From Prinsepia uniflora (Eukaryota > Streptophyta > Magnoliopsida > Rosales > Rosaceae): 64,000 nt of DNA. The stretch covers positions 73,946,383 to 74,010,382 of the forward strand of contig CM064871.1 in NCBI GenBank assembly GCA_032719365.1. The letters are read 5' to 3'. Numbering within the stretch: the first letter of the stretch is position 1; the number at the start of each line of letters is the position of its first letter. This document shows positions 11,900-22,691 of the stretch, in pieces. Under the pieces are notes generated by a model. The model ran no database searches and had not been told where the DNA came from. It saw only the letters and a program-made list of their open reading frames with translations. The position numbers and the translations under genes were made by a program.

Positions 11900-12355
11900 T
11901 TGCTTATGTTTGGTATACCGTATAAATGACTGAATAAGATAACATAGTATCAAACTAGTGTTTGGTACCACTCGTATTAATTAGTCATCATATAAGTTAA
12001 TACGGATAAATTCATTTATACGGTCTAGACACGCTAAAATAATATCATTGAAATTGTCTGTATTAAATAGTCGGATAACTAGCACTATTGAAATTGATAA
12101 TGATAATAATAATAATAATCATAATAATTTAATAAACAACGATAATAAATATATATCAATAATTAAATAAAATAAATAATTATAATAATAACATACATAA
12201 TTGATATTTATGATATAAATATTTCTTATAAACTAATATAATATAATCTGACCAGTATAATATAATCATTATTTGAATCCAATGGAGTACCAAACGTCAA
12301 TTTAAATAGTAAATATCTATCCGACTGAAATAATCAGTACAATACAACATGTCAA
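11900..12355. mobile_element. AT-rich fold-back, MITE-like element
   Basis: The left end TATGTTTGGTATACCGTAT with nearby GACTGAATAAGAT reappears inverted at the right end (ATCTATCCGACTGAAATAA ... ACAACATGTC). GTTTGGTACC-type boxes face each other internally. The interior is low-complexity AT. Ends are approximate and no clear target duplication was found, so the class is undecided. Confidence 0.42.
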
Positions 12356-12653
12356 ATAAAATCATAGACTTTAATATTATTACACATATCATATTACTTA
12401 TTTGTTAAATTTAATTATTAGGTTACACAATCGCATAATATTGGTACATTTCAAGTGTAAACAGCACGCAATTGTGTTGATTAATTTTTTTTACTAATTA
12501 AATTTAAAAATGGATGGATTTTCATCTTGAGCGTTACTAACTTGATGTAAAAATGACGTAATGGAGGCGTAAAACGCGGTGAGGTTTAAGAATATGTGAT
12601 TACTAATTAGACACGATGGTCGTGATCGTATCATCCTAGTCCTCAAAGTCTAG

Positions 12654-12710
12654 GAGATGGGGCCTCTTGTGATATAAAAAAAAAAAAAAAAAAAAAAGAG
12701 ATGGGGCCTC
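12654..12710 (+). mobile_element. Minimal poly(A) retroposition scar with 13-bp target duplication
   Basis: GAGATGGGGCCTC occurs at 12654-12666 and again perfectly at 12698-12710. Between them are 31 bp: TTGTGATAT followed by an A-run. A perfect direct repeat flanking a poly(A)-ended insert is the mark of target-primed reverse transcription (LINE machinery). The insert is the extreme 3' end of a SINE, LINE or mRNA copy. Confidence 0.75.
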
Positions 12711-13489
12711 CTAACGTAGCTAATGCGTGATGGGACCCATTTATTATTGCTCTATCATGGGGTTTGTAAATGTCAACTTTGATCAAACTAATCTCATCTC
12801 AACACGTTACTCACGGGAACATAAAAATTAGTGGAAACAGTTTCATATTTAATAAGTTTCTTCGTCGATTTCTGATTTAAAAATTCCTTAAAGCGATCAT
12901 TATTGTTATCAAAACGCAAGTCGTTTGATGAAGATCACAAGACTGTTCGATGCTCTGTTAAGGAAACATCGCCACCGGCCAGTGACGGAGACAGAGCCAC
13001 CAACTTCCGGTGGACTTGTCACCACTCTGTCATGATCCATTAAAGTGGCAATTCCAGAAACAAAAAAGAAAAAAGTACTAACAATAGGAAAAGCGAAAGA
13101 AAGAGAATCCCAGCATCGCTGACTTGTGCTTCGTCTTTATGTTTACAGCCTTTGCTTTTCTCATGTCGTAGCCGTATCCATGCCAAAGTGAGTTTGCCTC
13201 CATTTTTCTTTGTTTGTTGGCTTACTTAATCAACACCAACCTCTTTCAAACTCAAAAGTTTAGCTAGCTTCTATAATTGTTCTAATTAACATAGAAAACC
13301 CTAATCCATGTGTTAATTATTTCATCAAATCACATTGTTTGTTCGGTTTCTTCATCAAATCACATTGTTTTTTCCCTGCAGACTTCATCATTATATATAT
13401 ATATATATATATTTATGTAGATATATAATTAGGGATTAAATCGATCATTAATTGTTATATATATAGTTAACGATAAAGTGAAAGAGATA
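12711..13489. other. Intergenic, nothing recognised
   Basis: A short direct repeat (TTTCATCAAATCACATTG at about 13320 and 13349) and a (TA)n run near 13393-13411 are the only structures seen. Confidence 0.5.
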
Positions 13490-14110
13490 ATTTGATTTTT
13501 TTTTATTGTTGGTCAAAATGCAGCATTAGTTTTAGTCTCTTAATTTTTAAATAATTACAAGCGTGTCATTATATTATATTATAGTTTGATTTTATTTACG
13601 TAATTTGCCTATAAGAATTTTAATTGTACATAAAAATGTAATTTACCTATAAGAATTTTAATTGTATAATAAAGATATATTAAATGCAACATACATCTCT
13701 CAAGTAGAATAGAAAAATAAGAAATACATAGATAGATAATTATTAATTTACTTACGAATGAATAAAACAAGAATGTAATTAATAATTTACCTATGAAGGA
13801 ATACAACAAAAAAACTTTATAAAAAAAATAAAATACATATTGAGTCTGTAAATAATATCTTAGAATTTTGGTGGATAAAAATAATTTTCATTCCTAAAAC
13901 AAATTTGAAAATATGAAATTTAGTTAGAATTATTTTATCACATAATTTTTAAAAAATAAATATACAATATTAATATCTAAATTTTGAAAATTACTCATCC
14001 ATATATAAAAAGAGTATAAATGATATTAGAAAATTTAAAAAAATAATACAATAAGAAAACACAGTAAAAAATTTAATAATATAATAAATGAATTATTTTA
14101 TATATTATTA
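13490..14110 (+). repeat. AT-rich dispersed repeat, copy 1
   Basis: About 600 bp match 55050-55650 in the same orientation. Shared landmarks include CAGCATTA, TACAAGCGTGTCATTA, TTTTAATTGTACATAAAAATG, TATGAAATTTAGTTAGAATTA and CAGTAAAAA. Numerous substitutions and short indels separate the copies. No terminal repeats or target duplications were resolved, so the element class is unknown. Confidence 0.82.
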
Positions 14111-14625
14111 TTTCATATATTAACTTGCTATTATATATACATCTCGTTATTATTGTACAAAGTTAATCAAATTTACGTAAAAAGTCTCTTTCAAAAATGA
14201 ATATTGGTTAATATTTCTCTCGATCTAACGAGTTGTAATTGGATTGGCTCATTGATTTGTCTGCATCGAAGCTCCATGCATGCACAGGGTTCTGTGCAAA
14301 TGACCCACGACGCACTCACTACATCTTCCCAAACCATCGAGAATAATAATAATTAGGTAATAAATCTGGAAAGTTTTCCATTAAAATTGTCTGTCTCGAG
14401 CTCAGGTACGTACGTAGTGTGAGCTGAGGCTGAGTGGGAAAAAGAAAATTGTAGCTTTGTATGCAGCATGAGAATTCCAATTTCAATTCCACTCCACCAT
14501 AAATGAAAGAATAATATGAAAACTCCATGAGCCTTGGAAACCGAGTTAGTGGACTTATTTGCATTCCCCACAAGCATGCCCTTCACCAGCTTGGACCAGC
14601 AATTCTATTCAACTCTTCACTGCCA

Positions 14626-14712
14626 GGTTTAATGGTTAAATTAAAGTTTAATGGTTAAATTAAGGTTTAATCGTTAAATTAAAGTTTAATGGTTAAATTA
14701 AAGTTTAATGGT
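14626..14712 (+). repeat. 19-bp tandem repeat, about 4.5 copies
   Basis: The unit TTTAATGGTTAAATTAAAG repeats almost perfectly, with one copy reading TCGTTAAATT. Confidence 0.9.
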
Positions 14713-15140
14713 TGTCATCGTATTAGAAATATATTTAAGTTTCAATATTCATTTTGGTGGCCTTTAAAATATGTGTTGAGTTATATTAATTGTCTTTTCA
14801 TCAATTTACTCAATAATTTTCGTCAAAATTGAGGGAATAGTTATTTTTCTTTCGGCGAGAATATTTAATTATCTTAAGAGAAAGTTTGTTAATTACCTAG
14901 TACCATATTTAAAAAAAAAAAACTCTATAATTAATTTCATTAGAAAATATAGAAAAAATAAAAGAATCACGATTGGTACATATTTCAAAAATAATATTAA
15001 AACTTAAAGGAGAAATTTAAAATTTAAATAAAATTCTGAAACTACGTTAATTATTAACCATTAATTTAAATTCAGTCATAAAATAAAATAAATTAATTGT
15101 GGCACTCATATTCAATAAAAAAGCTACTCTCTTTCGTCTT
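14713..15140. other. AT-rich intergenic DNA
   Basis: Nothing recognised. Confidence 0.5.
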
Positions 15141-15278
15141 TATATATGACCCATGATGTCCCCTCACCTCTCTACTCATCACTCTTTCTAGCTACTCCTT
15201 TTCTTGCTGCCCACTTACATTTTCTTTCTCCTCAATTATATCTCCTCTCAGTCATAATTTAACTAACCAACATCCACC

Positions 15279-15407
15279 ATGATCCCCGGCTGCCACCACC
15301 GCCGCTCTGCCTCCTTAGTTTCCTGCAGTCATGAAGGTGGGAGCGGTGGTGGTTGGTGTCTGCAGCAGCGCGGTGGACGAGAAGGGGTTTGTTGTAACTA
15401 CGGATGA
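15279..15407 (+). CDS. Candidate 42-aa small ORF with TATA box
   Basis: TATATAT at 15141-15147 precedes a CT-rich leader (about 15170-15240) and the first ATG at 15279. The frame encodes 42 residues rich in His/Arg, Gly and Cys (starts MIPGCHHRRSASLVSC) and stops at 15405-15407. An overlapping second frame starts at 15331 (MKVGAVVVGVCSSAVDEKG) and encodes 27 residues. GC content is well above its surroundings. I recognise no peptide-hormone motif and no known microRNA. It may be the leader of a longer or non-coding transcript, or spurious. Confidence 0.25.
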   Translation: MIPGCHHRRSASLVSCSHEGGSGGGWCLQQRGGREGVCCNYG

Positions 15408-15599
15408 AAAGTAACGACAAGGTAACATACAAAACAAGGCTCTGCAATTTCGCTCTCCTGAATTTCTAGCCCGACGTCACAAAGAGGCAGAGTCGGGAGA
15501 GCGACATTATTGCATTGCGGGGAATCGAGGGTAGCGGTCCGAATTTACCTTAACAACTTATTATTAGGTCTTATTTAATTTTCTTTCGTTTCTTACTTA

Positions 15600-17987
15600 A
15601 CCTTGGCCTCTTAGTTCGATCTTCTTCTCTCTCTTTTTTTTTTTTTGCATGTTTAATTACATGGAACATGGGATGTAAGAGATGCATACGAGGTAGCAGC
15701 TAGCTAGATTGTTGAGGTGTCTGTTTTTTTTTTTTTTGGTAATATGCTGCTGGGCATGCATCACTTACACCTGTCATGTATTTTTTTTGTTTTTTGTGAT
15801 CCAATGTCATGTATTTTGCTTTGTCACGAATGAATGGAAGTAAGAAAATAATGACTTTAGTTTCTGTAGAATCTCTCCTCTCGTATATGTGTCTTTAGCT
15901 TTGCACTTTAATTTTATTTTTTCCCTTTTTGTTTTTCTTGTCTCTTTGACTCCAGATGCTGATGATTTAAAGTAGAATCGATCTCATTTTTGCCAGAGCA
16001 ATTGGCAAAGCAATCTTTAATTACTTGAAGAAGTTCATGCTTAATTATTGCAAATTAAAGGCTAATTAAATCTGTTTACCAGATGATAATTCCATCTAGC
16101 TACGGCTTGAATTGCTAAGCCAGAAGCGAATTTTTGTCCATTCCGAAAACAGAAAAGAGCATATTATGCATAAATAGGAAGAATCAAGGATTCCATAATA
16201 GCCGGAATAGAGTCACTCCTTATTTTCTATTTTCATTCACATGACCCACTTACATGTGCAAGTCCCGAACTTTTGTGCTAAATACGTGTACAATTCACAC
16301 ACTTAAATATAAATCTTATTTTCGATAAATTATGATAAATCACGTCGCCAATATATTAATGTAAAAAATAATCAAATACGAATCGCAAAAGTAAAACACA
16401 GGCAAAAAACACGAGAGATTTGTAGAGATCCAGCCAAATATGTCTACGTCATTAACTCCCGAGATATTTTATTCTAAGAATGAAAAGCACCATTGGTTAC
16501 AATACAACTCTCTTTGCTCTCTACTCTCAGTTCTCGATCAGTACCTTTCACCTAGCTCACAATCTGTCCTTTGTATGAAAAACGTAAACAGATAGTGACC
16601 CAAAATTCACAACAACCCGACCGATTGAACAAGTGACATGGCGAATTATGTCCATGTTTGAACTTGATTGATGAATTCTTTGTCACTGAACTTGGAGTTC
16701 CCAAGCATTTGGATAGCAATTAGGCAACTACATACACATTGAGCTGCCCCTTGTATACTGAATACTGACCCAACCCAGCCCTGCCGGCCCAGTACGTTCC
16801 TCTTCAAAATTGGTTTGTCATTCCAACTATATCAGTTTATCTTTTGGCCATCATTCTGCCGAATCATCATCTCCATGAGATCTTCCAACAATAAAATCGC
16901 ATCGTAGTTAATACTTACATCTCACTCCGATGATGGCTTTTCATATTGTTTTTTAGATTTATTGAATTTTTTTTGTACATATATTATAATTGGAACTGTT
17001 CATTCTCTAAATGATTATGTCAAAATTATCTCCATGACAAAAATAAACAAAAATGAAGGTAATTTAGTCATACATATTATCAATTAGTAAGTCCAATTTA
17101 AATTTTTTTTTTGTCAAAAAAACTCAATTTAATTAGTAAGTCCAATTTAGGTTTTAAAAAAAAGATCTATTACCTATTTCAAGTACAAATAAGTGTTTTT
17201 TTTGGCTAATTATTGATATTGAATATTTGAATGCTTGATTTAATTAAGTAAAAGTGTTTTTTTTATATGTATATTATTGCAATGGTGAAATTGAGTTAAT
17301 TGGTTTTCTTGATTAATTAGCTAGTAGATGAACTCATAGTATTCTTGTTCTTAGTTTTTATTATTGTAGGATTTCTTATAATAATTTGTGTTATTTATAT
17401 TTATTAATAAAATTTACTCATACTATCGAGTTTCTTTTATATAACAAATTAACATAACATCCTCAGACAAAAAAAATAACATACATGTTAAAAAAAAATT
17501 CAGGAGCCCCTCCGAGGTGGAGACATAAGGCGGCCGCTTTACCCGGCTACTCTTAGGGCGGCACTGAATTTAGCTCATCCGAAAATTGGGTTCTGGAGTC
17601 GTCGATGATAAAAATCTTAATTCTTAACAAAATCATTGATTTATTTTATACATATGAATGATTAAATGATGTTCAATCTTGTTGAATTTTTACGGGGATG
17701 ATGTTAACATAATAATTTATAGAATAAATGGTTCCAATTATGAAGACAATTCAATAAATCGAAATGATAGTATGACGATGTAGCACCAAAGTGGGAAGCA
17801 GGTATTTTGCTTTTAATAATTCACATTATTACTGATGTCTACATATCAGAAAACAAAACAAATATTCATGTCACATATGTCTGTGTGCCTCACATAATGG
17901 AACACTTATAGCTGTAGGCTAGGGGATATGGATGAAGATGAAGAGGAATATCCGCTGAAGATTCTTCTTTACCGTCGCTGCTGCATT
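15600..17987. other. Gene-poor DNA; possible LTR remnant near 16330-16740
   Basis: The stretch containing AACACGAGAGATTTG, then 'GATCCAGCC...TCTACGTC', then TTGGTTACAATACAACTC resembles the R/U5 part of plant Copia LTRs. It has no second LTR or coding region. A GC-rich islet at 17505-17600 (AGGCGGCCGC, GGGCGGCAC) in AT-rich DNA looks like a TE scrap. Nothing else recognised. Confidence 0.35.
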
Positions 17988-19019
17988 TTACCTCCCACGA
18001 CACTTTCGAATAGCAAACACCAGTACAATAACTACACACACTAGAGCAGCTATAGCAATAGCAAGCACCAAAACAACAACGGCAACCACTAAAGCAACTA
18101 TAGCTGAAAATGCAGAGAAACATTTCAATCAACTCAAATCTCCAATGGAACTGAAAATTGAAAGAAATTAAGACCCCATTTTCGATTTTCAGTTCTAGTT
18201 TTGACAGACAAAAAAAGAAACCTGGAAACTGGATACGCAATCTATTGTATACAAATATAGTAAATAACTGCCACAGATGTTGAGATTCTTGAACCTCTTG
18301 CGTCTTGACTTGGAGTTATCCATAATAAGCCCTGAACATTTTGGTTTAGACTTCAGACACGCTGGCCTGAATCATTTGAAGTACGTGAACCATCGGACGC
18401 ATAAGCATTATCACAATACAAGTGCCCAATCGACCATGACCGATGGAGCCCTGCTTGCAAAATCTTCATGATATCTTCATACAAAGGGAATTTGACATCT
18501 ACATAATCGGCCGGAGCAATCGAAATCAAAGAACATGTTTTTTCTTGCTCAAGATGAGCCACTAAGTATCCTTCATAAACAGCATAAACATAAGCCCCAT
18601 TGTTTATTATGAAACAAGGAACCAGTCCAAAAGCTGAATTGCTTGCGTTTGTGGAGCAATTGACGTAGCCTGTATATATACGAGGGACGATGTGAGGCCC
18701 AATAAGGGAAGTCATTGCTCAGAAACTCCGCCAGTGATAGCAGAGATCCCGATAGCCGAAGGGAGGCTGCAGCATCCATTCGCGACGTTCACGTCAGTGA
18801 CATGGATTGTATGTTCGCATGTTTGCAGTAGGGGAAGATGCCGATGACATTGTAATTTCCCATTTGTATTCCAATTATAGTTTCATAGGCCGGATTCCCA
18901 CAGCCTACTGAATCGCAAACTTGCTCAAGAATTCTCGATTCGATTTCATTCATAGATTGATATATCAGCAAACAACAAAGAATCAATGACGCAGCAATAA
19001 ATAAGTCCTTTCTTGACAT
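17988..19019 (-). pseudogene. GUB_WAK receptor-like gene, broken sister copy
   Basis: This lies directly downstream of the intact paralogue (19417-20553) on the same strand. It opens at 19019 with a hydrophobic signal (FIAASLILCCLLIY), then degenerate cysteine-rich sequence with a frame change. A segment near 18720-18800 reads VNVANGCCSLPS, matching the paralogue's VNFAGANANCSLPS. A stop follows, and then a further block (about 18715-18400: YVNCS, PCFI.NGAYVYAVYEG, CSLISIAPADY, IMKILQAG) matches the second half of the ectodomain. The last exon (18103-17988) encodes a long hydrophobic helix, then FAIRKCRGR and a TAA at 17990-17988. The intact copy continues RNAAANMEK there, and the residues after this stop (NAAATVKK) still align. 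Frameshifts and stops make it a pseudogene. Confidence 0.78.
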
Positions 19020-19416
19020 GATTTTTTATGCACAAGAATTACTAACTGAAAGCCTCTTCTAGTAGCAACATCTTCATCAATATATATTTTTTTAATTTCT
19101 GTTCTTTTACTTTCTTCTATGTTTTGTTGCTAATTCAACTCATTAATCATCTATTAATTACTGGTTAAGGGCCCTAAGGGTTAACCTCCAGGCAGTTGCT
19201 TCCAACATATTCTATTTAGCGACGATCAAAGAACACCAAAGGGCAATTAATTGGTGAAGGAAGAATTAATCAAGTACATGCTGATATTGAATTAATACAA
19301 GATTTTCTTATGAATCATCTGGAATTATAATACAACCAAAAAAAAAAAAAAAGCATTTGAATTACATTCTTTTGGCCTCACATTATATATGGAGCTCTAT
19401 GCAGATTCTTGGTGAT

Positions 19417-20553
19417 TTATAATACTGAATAATTCTGACTCTGTACAGTTTTCTCCATGTTGGCAGCTGCATTTCGTCTTCCACGACACTTTCGAATACA
19501 AACCACCAATATAATGATTACAACTACGAGACCGATTACAGCTGAAAAAGCAGAGAAATTTCAAATTAATGAGTACCAATTTCGAAAATGGAATAAAAAA
19601 TTTTCCGAAATAAAATAAATAAGATTGACAACAATGTATAGAAAATTACAAACCTCCTACAACGACTCCAGCAAGTAGTAAGTATGCTTGAGTTGTGGTT
19701 TCTTCGTTTGCTGCATAAAAACATCACCAAACATCAAAACAAAAATTTTAAAAATAAAAATGAAGAAGTGTTTGATTATGATTTATGAATGCTGACCTTT
19801 TTTACATTTATAGGTGACTGGCTTAGTATCTGATGATTGTACGAAACATTGTTTACCAGACAATATGCAATCTCTGCATTGAACCGACCACTCGACCGGA
19901 AACCCTGCTTGCAATAACTCCATGACAGCTCCATAAGAAGGGAATTTAAAGTTCAATTTGTAACGAAGATCCACCGGAGCCAATGCGACCACCGAGCATG
20001 ACGTTGGGGGATAGAGATACGAGTATTCGCCGTCGTAAGAGGTGTAAATGTAAGTCCCGTTTCTTGTCAAGCACGGCACTGATGTAAAATTTGCAGCTTC
20101 CGGCAGGCCTGTGACGTTTCGTGAGCACTTGACGAATCGGAAACGGCTGCCAAATTTGGCGACATATCCTTTGAATCGAATATCTTCGACAAATCCATCC
20201 GTTGTTTCAACAGAGCCAGAAGGAAGGCTGCAGTTTGCATTGGCGCCGGCAAAGTTGACGTCAACCAAGCGAAGGATCTGATCAGAGTATGAAATGTTCT
20301 TGACGTAGAATTTTCCAGGGAAAATTTCTAGGATGGTTTTGTTGTTGATGCAGGAGAGTTGGTAATCGGGGTCTCCGCAGTTTGGTGGATCGTTTTTCAG
20401 GCGAAAAGGGTAGCTGATGTTTTGAATTTCTCCGCAAGATGATGAGGAAGAACAGGGTGCTCTGTTTTTTCGTGCTTCAATTGGAAACAGAGTTAGAAAA
20501 ATGAGAACAGAGAAAAGAATGGCGGATGCAAGTTTTGATTCTATCATCTTCAT
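19417..20553 (-). CDS. GUB_WAK (LRK10L-type) membrane protein without kinase
   Basis: Three exons (20553-19797, 19710-19654, 19541-19417) with GT-AG introns encode 312 aa. A signal peptide (about 1-27) is followed by a wall-associated-kinase galacturonan-binding (GUB_WAK) domain. It has the diagnostic CGEIQNISYPF (40-50) and twelve ectodomain cysteines, including the closing C226-X2-C229-X6-C236-X13-C250. Many N-X-S/T sequons fit an extracellular protein. Exons 2-3 encode one membrane helix (about 261-287), a CIRKCRGRR stop-transfer and a 25-residue tail ending at a stop. LRK10L family members normally continue into a Ser/Thr kinase; none is encoded here or downstream on this strand. It may act as a receptor-like protein or decoy at the cell wall, or be a truncated receptor kinase. 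The broken sister copy adjoins it, so the pair arose by tandem duplication. Confidence 0.82.
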
Positions 20554-21531
20554 TGAATCGCTGTGAGGTTGAGAATGGCTTGTAATTAATCAAAAGTTCG
20601 GAGCCCTGTGGCTTTATAATAAAGACTTCGGAAGGAGTCGGTAAAAATTTCATGGTCCATTTTTCTTTGGGATCCTGGGAATTTATGGCTCTGGGCGACT
20701 CTGTCTTTGTTGAAGATGACGTTAAGTTTCTGCAGTGAATGGTCACTTGGTCAGTTAGTCGACCAGTACTTGGACGCGCACGCGTTTTGTAGTCGGAAAT
20801 TAGATTGAAGAGAGTCAAGGTTGGCGTCAAATGGAATGGACAGAGAAGGAAAGTTGAGTCAAGAGACATTGACCTCACACATTGTCCATGGGTGATGTGG
20901 ACCATAGCTTACAAGAGGAGCTCCTTCGGTTGAGACTTACCGACCCCGCAGATCCTTTTCGATTAAAAGCTAAGTCTTTATTATAAAATACAAAGTTAAC
21001 GGTTTTAATGGAAGCTCACCGACCATAATACTTACATTGGTAATGACCTAATACTTTGGTGACAATCCTAATACTTACTTTGGTGACGACCCTAAGCTCA
21101 CCAACTCTAGGCACGAATTTAAAAATTAAAAATATAGTGGGCTAAAAAATTATATCTAATTAAATTAGAACTATCTAATATTTAATCCTTAACAACATTA
21201 ATATTTATTCAAAACTTACTAATCATATTTTTTAAACTTTCTAGTCCCTAACCATTGTAATAATTAGTCAAACAATAAAATTGATCATTTTTCTTCAAAA
21301 ATACTTTTAAATTTCAAATTTGAAAAAAAAAATTATTATAAGAATATATTAAGGATTATGAAAACATTACTCCTATTTATAGTATTTTTGTTCACATATT
21401 CATTTTAAAGAGTAACATGAGTATCTAATCTAATTTAAAGTAAGATAAGATAATTAAGAGCAAGAATTCTTCAAAAAATATTTTAAACTTTAATTTTTTT
21501 TTAAAAAAATTATCATATAATATTAAATAAT
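20554..21531. other. Upstream region of the GUB_WAK gene, then AT-rich DNA
   Basis: The first few hundred bases should contain its promoter, but I could not fix one TATA box with confidence. A short reiterated phrase (about 21020-21100, TAATACTTA..TTGGT) is the only repeat. Confidence 0.45.
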
Positions 21532-21542
21532 TTAGTTAATTG

Positions 21543-21660
21543 TCAAGTGGGTTTAGTTCAGTTGGTTCTAGCGTTGACTTGTAGACAACTAGTCTCAAAT
21601 TCAAACATCAATGACATATTGTATGGAAAACTAATTCTCCCTCCCATATGATAAAAAAAA
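21543..21660 (+). mobile_element. tRNA-derived SINE, 118 bp, with 11-bp target duplication
   Basis: TTAGTTAATTG lies immediately before (21532-21542) and immediately after (21661-21671). The insert has a Pol III A-box-like TAGTTCAGTTGG at 21554-21565, a weak B-box region (GTCTCAAATTCAA, 21592-21604) and ends in an A-run. These are the hallmarks of a plant tRNA-related SINE mobilised by LINE enzymes. The perfect flanking repeats fix both ends. Confidence 0.85.
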
Positions 21661-21671
21661 TTAGTTAATTG

Positions 21672-22024
21672 CTTATGATTTAAGGTTTAATTATTAGATT
21701 TTGTGCCCAAAATCCAATAATTAAACCCTAAGTTTTACGCTTTTCCACAACCACCTTACACCCTCCAAAAAACTTTATATATCCTACCGTTGAACCCCAG
21801 ACAATACAGGCTTTATTACTCATTTCATAGAAAAAATTCAATTGTAATTAAATATAAAACTTATTATATGTATAATACAAAAAAATGGCCTAAGAGGCTA
21901 AAGAAGCCAAAGAGGACAAATACTAAAGGGTATATGGAGCAAAGAGGATCAAAGAAGACAATGCTTTTTTTTTTAATTTTTTGAAAGGACCTCTCAATAC
22001 AAATAAATTGATAGAAAAGTTTTA
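21672..22024. other. AT-rich spacer before the repeat nest
   Basis: Nothing recognised; a poly(T) run lies near 21966-21975. Confidence 0.5.
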
Positions 22025-22691
22025 TGTGACGACCAGGAAAATCGAAAAAAGGTAAATTCGAAAATTGGAAACGGAAATGACGTTTTTGCCTTTATTATAA
22101 GTGCCCGAAAGTTGATCTTTTACTCAGGATACTTTTTGCACATTTGTTTAGAACCGTTGTGTAGGTCTCAAAGCACAGAGTTTGTAGACAGGTAGTATGT
22201 CAAACTCGGAGTACAAACAAGTTTGTTACGCGTCTGCAATGTTTAAGGGCATTTTGGTAGTTTGTGTTAGAAAGGGCATTTTGGTCTTTTACTATTTATG
22301 AGTCACCGGGTGCCTTATGGATTGGTGACACGTGTCGTAACCTAGACTGGATTGAAGGCATGGGACATGCAGTGCTATTCTCCTTCCTCGTGTATGTGTG
22401 TGTTGTTTGAACATAAATTAAAACCCAAAACTCAATTATTGTTCGATGTTGGTGATTCTAAGCGAGAGCTGAGAGGAAGTAAGAGGAAGACAGAGAAAAT
22501 AACTAAGAGGAAACGAGTGAAGATGAATGAAAATAGAGGAAGAAAAACCCAAAACCCAGTAAACCCGAAAACCTCCTTGAATCCTCTGAATACGAATATG
22601 GATTTTGAACGTCTAATGAGTGAAATTGAGGTTAGAGTTGTGATCCTTGGCCCTTGACGAGCAGGATTGAGCTGGCAACGTATAGAATTGA
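22025..22691 (+). repeat. 5' part of a diverged LTR of the 3-kb family
   Basis: It starts TGTGACGACC, as does the copy at 62177. It keeps family landmarks in order (GGGCATTTTGGT, GTAGACAGGTAG, a GTGACACGTGTC region). It is cut at 22691 by a solo LTR and seems to resume at 28113-28154 (TTAGGATGGCTGG, comparable to TTAGGATGGTTTTGG at 63015). Confidence 0.6.

Noticed and set aside
15141..15600. Possible microRNA precursor
   Set aside because: No known conserved plant miRNA sequence was seen and no long near-perfect hairpin was recognised.
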